Below are positions 30,001 through 42,300 of a stretch of DNA of 64,000 nucleotides, one piece after another. The translations under genes were made by a program, and so were the position numbers. How positions within the stretch are numbered: position 1 is the first letter of the stretch; each line of letters begins with the position of its first letter. The stretch spans positions 59,512 through 123,511 of the forward strand of contig JAXRKP010001461.1 of the NCBI GenBank assembly GCA_037039925.1. Direction: 5' to 3'. The notes beneath the pieces are model-generated. The model saw nothing but the letters and a program-made list of their open reading frames with translations, made no database searches and was not told the origin of the DNA. Origin of the DNA: Doris montereyensis (lineage: Eukaryota > Mollusca > Gastropoda > Nudibranchia > Dorididae).

Positions 30001-33000
30001 CTTATAAACCAGTTTGAACAACAACAACTAGCTTATAAACCATTTTGAACAACAACAACTAGAACACCTAATTTCAACAACAACCCTTATAAACCATTTT
30101 GAACAACAACAACTAGCTTATAAACCATTTTGAACAACAACAACTAGCTTATAAACCATTTTGAACAACAACAACTAGCTTATAAACCATTTTGAACAAC
30201 AACAACTAGAACATCTAATCTTTAGCACCCTTATAAACCATTTTGAACAACAACAACTAGCTTATAAACCATTTTGAACAACAACAACTAGAACATCTAA
30301 TTTCTAGCAACTTATAAACCATTTAAACCATTTTGAACAACAACAACTAGCTTATACACCATTTTGAACAACAACAACAACTAGAACACCTAATCTTTAG
30401 CACCCTTATAAACCATTTTGAACAACAACTAGAACACCTAATCTTTAGCACCCTTATAAACCATTTTGAACAACAACAACTAGAACACCTAATCTTTAGC
30501 ACCCTTATAAACCATTTTGAACAACAACAACTAGAACATCTAACCTTTAGTATATAAACCACCTTATAAACCATTTCGAACAACAACAACTAGAACACCT
30601 AATCTTTAGCACCTAATCTTTATAAACCATTTTGAACAACAACAACTAGAACACCTAATCTTTAGCACCCTTATAAACCATTTTGAACAACAACAACTAG
30701 AACACCTAATCTTTAGCACCCTTATAAACCATTTTGAACAACAACAACTAGAACACCTAATCTTGAGCACCCTTATAAACCATTTTGAACAACAACAACA
30801 ACTAGAACATCTAATCTTTAGCACCCTTATAAACCATTTCGAACAACAACAACTAGAACACCTAATCTTTAGAACTATTATAAACCATTTTGAACAACAA
30901 CAACTAGAACACCTAATCTTTAGCACCCTTATAAACCATTTTGAACAACAACAACTAGAACACCTAATCTTTAGCACCCTTATAAACCATTTTGAACAAC
31001 AACAACTAGAACACCTAATCTTGAGCACCCTTATAAACCATTTTGAACAACAACAACAACTAGAACACCTAATCTTTAGCACCCTTATAAACCATTTTGA
31101 ACAACAGCAACTAGAACATCTACTCTTTAGCACCCTTATAAACCATTTTGAACAACAACAACTAGAACACCTAATTTCTAGCTTATAAACCATTTTGAAC
31201 AACAACAACTAGCTTATAAACCATTTTGAACAACAACTAGAACACCTAATTTCTCTTATAAACCATTTTGAACAACAACTAGAACATCTACTCTTTAGCA
31301 CCTTATAAACCATTTTGAACAACAACAACTAGCTTATAAACCATTTTGAACAACAAGAACAACTAGCTTCTAAACCATTTTGAACAACATTTTGAACAAC
31401 AACAACAACTAGCTTATAAACCATTTTGAACAACAACAACAACTAGAACACAACTAATCTTTAGCACCCTTATAAACCATTTCGAACAACAACTAGAACA
31501 CCTAATCTTTAGCACCCTTATAAACCATTTTGAACAACAGCAACTAGAACATCTACTAATCTTTAGCACCCTTATAAACCATTTTGAACAACAACAAAAG
31601 TCTGACTGACGCTCAACACAGATTTAGAACAAAGAGGTCTTGCATAAACCCAATGGATCACAGCAAGTCGGGACTTCGTCAACACCATTGATCACGAGCC
31701 AAAACAGATTGCTTGATTTTTCCAAGGCACTTGATAAGGTTCACCACAAAAGCCTCATTAACAAACAAAATCTTAAGGCGCAGCAGAAAATGTGACAAAA
31801 TGGATCAAGGATTTTCTTAAAATCAGAACTCAAACAGTAGTGCTTGATGGAAAAGAATCAGAACCAGCTCGGTTTAAATCTGGAGTGCCTCAGGGAACAG
31901 TGCTTGGGCCTCTGCTATTTCTTGTCTACATAAATGATATGCGTGATGGGCTGAGTTTTTAAAAACACCAAATTACAATTTTGCAGATCACAGCCTCTTG
32001 TATAAAAGATCGAAAGCCCAGCCAGTACCCAAGACCTGCAAATATATCTCAATAAACTTCAGGACTGGGAGAAGAAATGAAAGATGAAATTCCATTCCCC
32101 AAAAAGCCAAGTCATACATATAACTAACAAAAGAAAAACGATTATCAACAACTATTACATATACAAAGAGAAACTGTCATACAAAAATTCAGCACTAGGG
32201 GTCATAATTGATGAAAACCTTAATTGAAGTGAGCACATCGATTGCATGACTAAGAAGGCAAACAAAACCCTCTCTTTCTTACTGAGTCAAAACAAAATAT
32301 TGCCATACATCCCTAAAGAAGAAATGCTACGAAATAAAGGTGAGGCCAATTTTAGAATACAGCAGCTCTGTGTGGGATCCATACAATAAGAACAAAATAA
32401 ACAAGCTGAAAAGGCGCAAAGAAGAGCAACACGATTTGTCAGCGTAAATTACGATCCACGAAACACCATCTGACAGCCTCGTAAACGATCTCCAATGGTT
32501 ACAACTACAAGAAAGGAGAAACTCACAATCTTCTTCAAAGCTATAAAGAACAAATCAATTGAAATATTGATGAACCACCTCTTCAAAAAACTCACTTACA
32601 CAAGAAACTCTTTCAATAGCTTTGCAATTCCAACCTCAAGAACCGACACACATTTGCATTCATTCTATCCATGAACATTAAGGCTCTGGAACAAACTCCT
32701 AGCAAAAATCAAAGAAGCCAAACTATCTAGATGTTCAAAACCTTAGTGTGATAAGTGAATAGGAGCAGGCAATCATGTAGAACAGGCTACACGTCTTCAC
32801 TATGAAGTTGTGGCCTGAAAACAGTAAGAAAAGAAGATACTTATAATTACTGTAAACATATGACTTAATAGATCTACACTCCCTGTTCATTTATATTTGG
32901 TGATGGTGTACTTACCAATACATTTTGATAGGCCTGTACTCCTTCCTGAAATAAAGGGGAGGGGGAGGGGGGAGAATGCAATCAACTACAAATCTTTAAG

Positions 33001-36000
33001 CATCAATAAAACATCTCAGTATCATAAGGTACTTTCTGTTTGGTGCAAATGATGAAAATGAAATAGTTATTTCTTTTTCCATCTTTTTCTGCTTAATGAT
33101 AAAATTCTCCTTTCTCCTCTCCCTCTTTGTCCCTCTCGTCTTCTTTCCTTCTTCTTGTTCATCTACATTTTCCTCGCCACTACATCCCTTTTCTCTTGCT
33201 AAGAACAGACATGTGTATTTTCAAAACTTTAAAGTCAAATCAAATGCACGCAGCCATGCACTAAAAACATTAAAAAAAACAAAGCAAAACAAAAACCTAA
33301 ACAAAATAACCCAAACAAACAAAATAACCCAAACAAACAAAATAACCCAAACAAAAGATGACAAAATGATGATCTAACACAAAATTAAGGTTGTCTTGAA
33401 AAAATTACTCACAAAATTGAACTTTGAGAATCTTGAACAAAAAAAGATTTGTTTCTTTGACTAAAGTAACTCACAACTGGCAGGGTGGGACATTAAACAC
33501 TTTTTTAAAATCCCTAATTTTCATAAATATCTGTATACATAGCAAAAGTGTAGTGAGTGGGTAAAACAATTATTCATATTTACTCTGAAAAATAAAAGAG
33601 AAATTGTAAATAAAAAACAAAAATGCTTTGCCAAACATTTTATCGACTGACAAACGTCACCCTCCCTACCGTCATGTTTGCCTCAATCTGTGACAAGTTC
33701 AGGTTCTGGTCGCTGACAGACGAGGAGATGCCGGCTTTGAGACTTGCCTCCATTTTAAGCCAGTACTTGGACGGGTGTTCGTACTCGATGTCGGCCTCTG
33801 TGAGTCATGAGTCAAAACGTTTAACATTTTCAGACATTAAGGATAAAATACAATAATATATACATGTACAGCGGCCATGCTATTATGCATCAACACATTT
33901 ATACAATACAAGGTCCATTTCATATGTAAGTTTCCCATGTCCATAAAATGATTGTCACTACAGTTATAGCGGTCATGAGATGTGGCATACATGTACACAA
34001 CCCTTATCCCCCAGCATGCCATGTCATTCTCTCTCTCTCTCTCTCATGAAGGGACTGGTTGGTTCAACGTTCAAGTTCAATTTTTGTAACCCTTGGAACA
34101 GAGACCCATAGCTTACGGCCTCAGCTGGCTCAGGGTCCTGTCCACTGTGGCTATCATTTCAGGATGAAATGACTCTATCTAGCATTAATGGTTTTCATTA
34201 GAATCAATCTCAAACTGAAGGCGTAATACTTTAAATAATGCTTAATTTTCATCAAATTGACAAATGTCAGTGTTTATGGTTGAAAGTCACTCACGAGTTA
34301 GAATTGGCCTAAAATCACCCAAAATGCGAAGCAACCATCTTACCATCAAGAGAAATAATATGGAAGAGAAAATATGCTGTGAGGGTAATCTATGACTGGG
34401 GGGAAAATGAGGTTAAAAAGCACAAACTGAAATGTTGAGAATAAGATGGGGGAGGAGAGGTCAGACACTAGCAATTCATTTTCCGATGCATTTGGCCAGC
34501 AAGGCACCAACTACTAACGAGCTAGGGCCAAATGTCAGCCTTGTTTGACACATACTTTATCAACTAGACATGTGTAGGCGTTCAACTAGAACTACGACTA
34601 ATTGTCTCCAACAAGAGCTAGATACAACATAAAGAAACAAAATGAAATTATTTAAGTAACAGGTACAAAAAAGCACTTACGGCCACAAAGGTACATCATA
34701 ATGGCAGGAGTTCCTTTCTTGCATGTTTCTGAAAAAAATGGAACAGTGGCGAGTTTCATGTTAAAAATGACACCATTTGAGGTGATCTCACGGTAAACAA
34801 ATTGAGAGGGAACAGCAAGATGGGAGACAGACGAAAAGGGAAGACACCATGGGGATTAAACTCGTGACCTCCGGGTAGTAATTACCTTGGTTGGTTGCAC
34901 GCTCTTTTTTCATGGCGAGGTGATGGCTGACGACGCGGAGGTCGCGGGTTCAATCCCCATGGTGCCCAAAGAAATTTTCTGTCTATTCCTTGTATTTGTT
35001 GCATCATTGTTCCTATGGGGCCTAAATATCGAATATAATTTAACATCAATATCCTTTCCTTCTGTCATGCCCTTGCCTCACTGTTTGTCTTTACACTCAC
35101 CACTGGTCGGAAAATGTATCTTGTCGGCATCCAAGACCAACGTCTCCAAGGCTTTCACGTAGCACAATTTGACGGGAAGACTGTCAATCTCATTTTCACT
35201 GACGTCCAATGTTCTCAGGCACTTCAACGTAAGGGGACGGGTTCGGGCACAAGTCTGAATCGGTTTTCTGAGGAAGGTATCATTTAGGTTTATTTTTTAC
35301 TTGATTTGATTTTACCCACATCCACAACACAGGTGATCTCTGGGTTTTGGTAGGATTTAAATTTGTTTTGCCCAGACTGCCCTGTACACAGCCAAGGGAT
35401 CTTAAACAGGCACACAATACTGCCGTCTGCACACATGACCACCTTTTATTGTTCGTATCGGATGGGACCAGATGTCCATTCACCTACCTGGACTAAGAAG
35501 GAGGGTTTAACCTAAAATATTTTGTTTTAACCTTTCGGGTTGCTTGGGAAGTTGGCGTTTTTCAAGATTTTGAAGAACAATTTTTTCTACTTTTTCTCTC
35601 TCTCAATAACTAGATCAGACACGTACAAACTAACATAATAAAAATTCTCAGGTGCTGTTCTTAATAGACAGTTTGGTCAACTTTGAAAAGGCAAATTTAT
35701 GTTTGGGGAAGGTACAAAGAGAAATGGATCTGGTGTCTTTTATGATAAAGAATAAGAAAAGTCAGATCAATAGCTCTGAATCGTTTTCTTTATGTGTCAA
35801 TTTGAAAAGCACATGAAAAATTCACCCATTTCTAGATTCTAGATCTATTCCTAATTTCTAGTGACAAAGACAAAGTTCAGGCAACCCTAAGATTTCACTT
35901 TGTTGACAATGAAGATTTAATTTATACCGATAGTATCAGCATTAGACCTGGAAGCGTAGGAAAGTCAATACAGATAACATCGGGTTGCGAATGAGTTAAG

Positions 36001-36261
36001 ATTGAAGCTGAACCAAACAGTATTAAAATAATACTACTTAAGCTGACTTACTTCCAAGTTTTAATGTCTGTAAATACTGACATTGCGCCAACGATGATGG
36101 GAGTGCTTTCAGTTTGTTGCCGCTTAAATCAAGAATCTGTAAAGAGTCATGTGTGAATCATAAAATCAACACGAATGATAATAATACTTGATAATCACAA
36201 TGCTACCATTAATCACAACGCTAGTGATGACGATGATGATAACAATATTAAAAATAATAAA

Positions 36262-36322
<61 letters not shown>

Positions 36323-39300
36323 TATAATAATAATAATAATAATAATAATAGTAATAATAATAATAATAATATAATAATAATAATGATTAAATAATAATCA
36401 TACTAATAATGATCATAAAATAAAAATAGTAATAAATCATATTGTATTGAAAGTAAGGTCGAAAGTGTAATCACAAGAGGCTTTCAGACCACCATAAATT
36501 CTACAAACTATTAGACCAAATACAATTTATATTGAGGGAGGATGTGGGCTTAGTAAAAAATGCCAGGCAATTTATTTTATGTACATAAATAGTCCTGTGC
36601 CAAGACCTGAACATGTCAACTTACAAAACGTTCTGCCTTTTCTCTCAACACAATGGAAGAATAAAGACCAAGAAAGGACAACTGTTCAGTCAACTGTAAT
36701 CTAGCATAGTACTAATAATACTAATACTTATACTATTAATGCTAAGAATCAGAAGAAGAAGAAGAAGAAGAAGAAAAGCAAAGTACTGATGGTGATAATA
36801 ATAATTATAATAATAATAATACATTTTAAAAAAAGGACAATAAGAACAGTACCAATAATAGTAATACTATTACAACCATCACTGCTATTACTGAGGGAGA
36901 TACTACAGATGTTGAAATCCTGGATGGATTAACACATGAAAAGTATACAACAGATTAAAGAGAAAAAAACTTTATAGACACTAGACAGAACCAAATCCAC
37001 TGTTACCTACACCTCTACATTGGCCTGACTACAAGCCTGGCATCCATCACCTTGCCACTAAAAGACTGTGCACTACAAGCCTGACATCCATCACCTTGCC
37101 ACTAAAAGAGTGTACACTACAAGCCTGACATCCATTCACCTTGCCACTAAAAGAGTTTACAACTATCCATTGCCTTGTCACCTACACTACATGGCATCCA
37201 TCACCTTGCCACTACAAGTCTGAAAAGAGTTGCACTACAAGCCTGACATCCATCACCTTGCCACTAAAAGACTTGCACTACAAGCCTGACATCCATTGCC
37301 TTGCCACCTGTCACCAAAAGAGTTACACTACAAGCCTGACATCCATCACCTTGCCACTAAAAGAGTTGCACTACAAGTCTGACATCCATTGCCTTGCCAC
37401 CAAAAGAGTTACACTACAAGCCTGGCATCCATTGCCTTGACACCAAAAGAGTTACACTACAAGCCTGGCATCCATTGCCTTGACACCAAAAGAGTGTACA
37501 CTACAAGCCTGACATCCATTGCCTTGCCACCTACACTACAAGCCTGACATCCACACTAAAAGAGTGTACACTACAAGCCTGACATCCATTGCCTTGCCAC
37601 CAAAGAGTTACACTACAAGCCTGACATCCATTGCCTTGCCACCAAAAGAGTTACACTACAAGCCTGACATCCATTGCCTTGCCACAAAAGAGTTACACTA
37701 CAAGCCTGGCATCCATTGCCTTGCCACCAAAAGAGCCTTGCCACCAAAAGAGTTACACTACAAGCCTGACATCCATTGCCTTGCCATACACTACAAGCCT
37801 GACATCCATTGCCTTGCCACAAAAGAGTTACACTACAAGCCTGACATCCATTGCCTTGACACCTACAAAAGACACTAAAAAGTGTACACTACAAGCCTGA
37901 CATCCATTGCCTTGCCACCAAAAGAGTTACACTACAAGCCTGACATCCATTGCCTTGCCACTAAAAGAGTGTACACTACAAGCCTGGACATCCATTGCCT
38001 TGACACCAAAAGAGTGTACACTACAAGCCTGGCATCCATTGCCTTGCCACTAAAAGAGTGTACACTACAAGCCTGACATCCATTGCCTTGCCACCAAAAG
38101 AGTGTGCACTACAAGCCTGACATCCATTGCCTTGCCACCAAAAGAGTTACACTACAAGCCTGACATCCATTGCCTGTATCACACAAGACCAGACAAAATC
38201 TGACATCCAGTGCCTTGCAAAAAAATACACCATTGACATCCATTGCCACTAAAAGAGTTACACTACAAGCCTGACATCCATTGCCTTGCCACCTAAAGAG
38301 TTGCACTACAAGCCTGACATCCATTGCCTTGCCACCAAAAGAGTTACACTACAAGCCTGACATCCATTGCCTTGCCACCAAAAGAGTTACACTACAAGCC
38401 TGACATCCATTGCCTTGCCACCAAAAGAATTGCACTACAAGCCTGACATCCATTGCCTTGCCACCAAAAGAGTTACACTACAAGCCTGACATCCATTGCC
38501 TTGACACCAAAAGAGTTGCACTACAAGCCTGACATCCATTGCCTTTAAAGAGTGTACACTAAAAGAGCCTTGTCACCAAAAGAGTTGCACTACAAGCCTG
38601 ACATCCATTGCCTTGCCACCAAAAGAATTGCACTACAAGCCTGACATCCATTGCCTTGACACTAAAAGAGTGTACACTACAAGCCTGACATCCATTGCCT
38701 TGCCACTAAAAGAGTTGTACACTACAAGCCTGACATCCATTGCCTTGCCACTAAAAAGAGTTGCACTACAAGCCTGACATCCATTGCCTTGACACCAAAA
38801 AAGTGTACACTACAAGCCTGACATCCATTGCCTTGCCACCAAAAGAGTGTACACTACAAGCCTGACATCCATTGCCTTGCCACAAAAAAAGAGTGCACAC
38901 AAGGCCCAACATCCATTGCCTTGCCATTGGACCAAAAGAGTTGCACTACAAGCCTGACATCCATTGCCTTGTCACCAAAAGAGTGTACACTACAAGCCTG
39001 ACATCCATTGCCTTGCCACCAAAAGAGTGTACACTACAAGCCTGACATCCATTGCCTTGCCACTCGGCAGGGACAAAAAAGTGTACACTACAAGCCTGAC
39101 ATCCATTGCCTTGCCACCTGCAAAAAAAGTGTACACTACAAGTCTGACATCCATTGCCTTGCCACTAAAAAAGTTACACTACAAGTCTGACATCCATTGC
39201 CTTGTCACCAAAAAAGATTACACTACCCTGACATCCATTGCCTTGACACTAAAACTACAAGTTGACATCCATTACACTACACAAACCTGACATCCATTGC

Positions 39301-42300
39301 CTTGTCACTAAAAGAGTGTACACTACAAGCCTGACATCCATTGCCTTGACACCAAAAGAGTGTACACTACAAGCCTGACATCCATTGCCTTGCCACTAAA
39401 AGAGTGTACACTACAAGCCTGACATCCATTGCAGAATCTGAGAAAAAAGAGTGTGATCAATTCTCAAGCTCAAGCCTGACCATCCATTGTCCTTGCAACA
39501 CTAAAAAAAAGTGTGCAGACCACAAGTCTGACATCATGATTGCAGGTCACTTCTTGCCTTGACATGACTTCCTTTGATGGAAACAACACGCTAAAGAGTT
39601 GCACTACAAGTCTGACATCCATTGCCACCTAAAGAGTGTACACTACAAGTCTGACATCCATTGCCTTGCCACCAAAAGAGTTGCACTACAAGCCTGACAT
39701 CCATTGCCTTGCCACTAAAAGAAGTTTGCATTACAATCGCTGCAACTAGGCTCCTTGACAACAAAAGCAAGGTATGTTAAAAAATATTTCATGGAAATCT
39801 AATCATGGCTAGCAGTATTATTCCCTGACAGTTTGCACTGGTGGTGACCCAGATCTTCATTATTCTTGGTTTTACACTTATATTGAACAGCATTTTATAG
39901 ACAAACTTTTTCTCTCTACACATTCCTTTGTATTTGTCTCGTCTTTGTCCCTACACGGCTTCGACATACATCTCCGTGTCCTCATTGGTCACTTTCAACA
40001 TGACCTTTGCCACGCTGTCTTTACAGTCAGGAAGTTATCCGCGGCAAGCGCCTTGTGTCACTTGACAACATGTTATGTTTGGTCATGCAGCCCAGACACA
40101 CCCCGTATTGTCCTGTAATTGTTTGCTTGTGTTGAATGTTTCTACCTACCTGCAGTTTGTGAAGCTGCCCAAAGTCATCAGGTAAGGCTTTCAACTCATT
40201 GTTAGAGGCTATCAAGATCAATGACCTGGACAAATAAGATAAGAAAATTAATAATTTTGACCAGGTGATAAAACGAATACAACTTACCTTTGTAAAAACA
40301 GATTAAGCAAAAATGAGGACAACTTGAAAAGAAACCAAAAGAAGTAGCAAACCCAATAACTATCCAAAGGAAAAAAAGCAAATAATGAAACGACACACCA
40401 TGTCTGTGATTTGATTCAATTTTTACCCACATCCACAACTAAGGTGATCTCAGGATTTTTTTGGGCAGGGATTTTTTACTTTTACCCAGACTACCCTGTA
40501 AGCTGTAGACAGTCAAGGGATATTTAACATGCACAAAATAGTGTGACCTGCCTGAAAATCCTTCTAGCCTTCAATAAGACGGATTTGATGGCAAAAGCCA
40601 GAAAAAAAGTCATCCCTGTATACCAATGCAATACATTTGAGAATTTGATTTTACCCACATCCACAACTTAGGTGATCTCATGGGTTTTTTTTGAAGGATG
40701 TTTATATTTTGCCCAAGGGATCTTTAGCATGCACAGAGTGTTGTGATCTACCTACAAACCGATCGGGGCCCAATCATTTATCCCCCCTATTTATCGGGTC
40801 TTTATCCCCTATTTATCGGGACCCCCTCTCTGTTATCCATGGGGCCCAAGGCCAGTATTTATCGGGGACCCGCATCGTGTTCAACAAGATTCATGGTCTT
40901 TCACACTCCGGTGGGCCCACCCCTATTTATCGTCTTGGCATCTCCGATTGGATTAGGGAGTGTCAATCCACCTACCTGGACCAGGAGGTGAGTTTTGCTC
41001 TCAGAAAACTAAAAAGAAAACTCTTCAACTTGTTGGGGTTTGAATCCAGACCTTCTGGTTGAGAGGCTGACACCTTGCCTCTCTACCACCGCATCCTCAA
41101 CGCAAGAAAACACACACTTACCCGTAGCATTTCCAAATCGGCCATTTCTCCTCCGCCACCTTAGTCCGGACAACCAGTTGTCTTGCAAAAGCAAAATCTA
41201 GGACGCCAAAAAAATGTTAAACGCTAATAGGAAAATGTTCATTGCTGTCGATCCAGTACCAACATATACTCATACAGAAAAAAACAGACGAATAAGCAAC
41301 TGAATTAGGGCTGGAAAAAAAAACTCAGCAAACCGAAAATTTTAGAAAGTTCTAGAAGATTGTAATAAGTTCTCTACCAGGTTTTTAAAATTCCAGGAGG
41401 ATCAATGCCATCTCAATTTTTTCCCTTTCAGAAATAATCTCCAAGTCCCTATATCATGTTTCAAAACTTTTTAAAAGTCAAAAAGTTTCAGTTCAGAAGC
41501 AAAGAATTGTCGTTAATGTCTTAACCTTTGAACCTGAGACACAGGTAAACCATACTCTTGGGACTGCTTGGGATGATATCATGACTTCTATGATCACAGT
41601 TTTCTAAATCTCAACTAACCTACTAGTTGCCCAGTTTGTAGTAACGTGACTAGAAGCTTTCTACACAAAATTTGCAGTCCAGCTTCCTTGTGTGTTACAA
41701 GGCTCCTTGACACCAAAAGAATTTGCAAATTTTGACCCAGATCTTCATTATTCTTGGTTTTTACACTATTGAACAAAACAGACATTTTCCTTCTGTTGGT
41801 AATTTTCTAAACAAAACAGGAACTTCCTTGTGTTGGTAATTTTCCAACAAAACAGGAGCTTCCTTGTGTTGGTAATTTGGTGAAGGATTGCTTCCAAAGT
41901 CATCAGGTAAGTGTTGGTAATTTTCTAGACCTTTGTAAAACAGATTAAGCAAAAATGAGGACAACAGTACACACACCATGTGATTTGATTCAATTTTCTA
42001 GACAAATTTTCTTTTCAAGGGGACATTCCTTGTGTTGGTAAAATTTTAGCCTTCAATGACGATTTTGCTGTGACATCCAATGCCATCAATTTCTCCCACA
42101 CAATCTTCCTTGTTTACAATTCAATTTAAGCTTAGAGACCTTGGGCTATCAGAACAAGGAAAGTTGATTACAACAATCTTTATCTTGTCTCCGATTGGAA
42201 AGTGTTAATCCACCTACTAATAGAACTGATTGTTTTGCACTAAAATGGTCAACTTGTTGGGGTTTGAATCCAGACCTTTTGGTTACTGATAGTAGTGATA

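Larger units (their letters stand above)
29085..32760 (+). mobile_element. Jockey-like non-LTR retrotransposon, 5'-truncated, broken
   Basis: Conceptual reading on the plus strand gives segments typical of jockey-clade reverse transcriptase: SSYVFTDHS..., KSLHKHNTKGPDD, ELAPVLTLLFQASVDQGMV, ILEHLISSTLINHFEQ, DFSKALDKVHHKSLINK, GVPQGTVLGPLLF-like at 31888-31920, FADD-like at 31981, and a KFHPQK-ITNKRK block near 32080-32140. A SINE interrupts it at 29324-29669 and a 51-bp array at 29845-31600. Numerous frameshifts and stops; no active protein. It lies antisense in the LRSAM1 intron between exons 12 and 11, where a coding segment is missing. Confidence 0.88.

Noticed and set aside
30606..31208. 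Cys-rich 200-codon minus frame and its plus-strand partner
   Set aside because: Both are readings of the 51-bp LINE-derived array.
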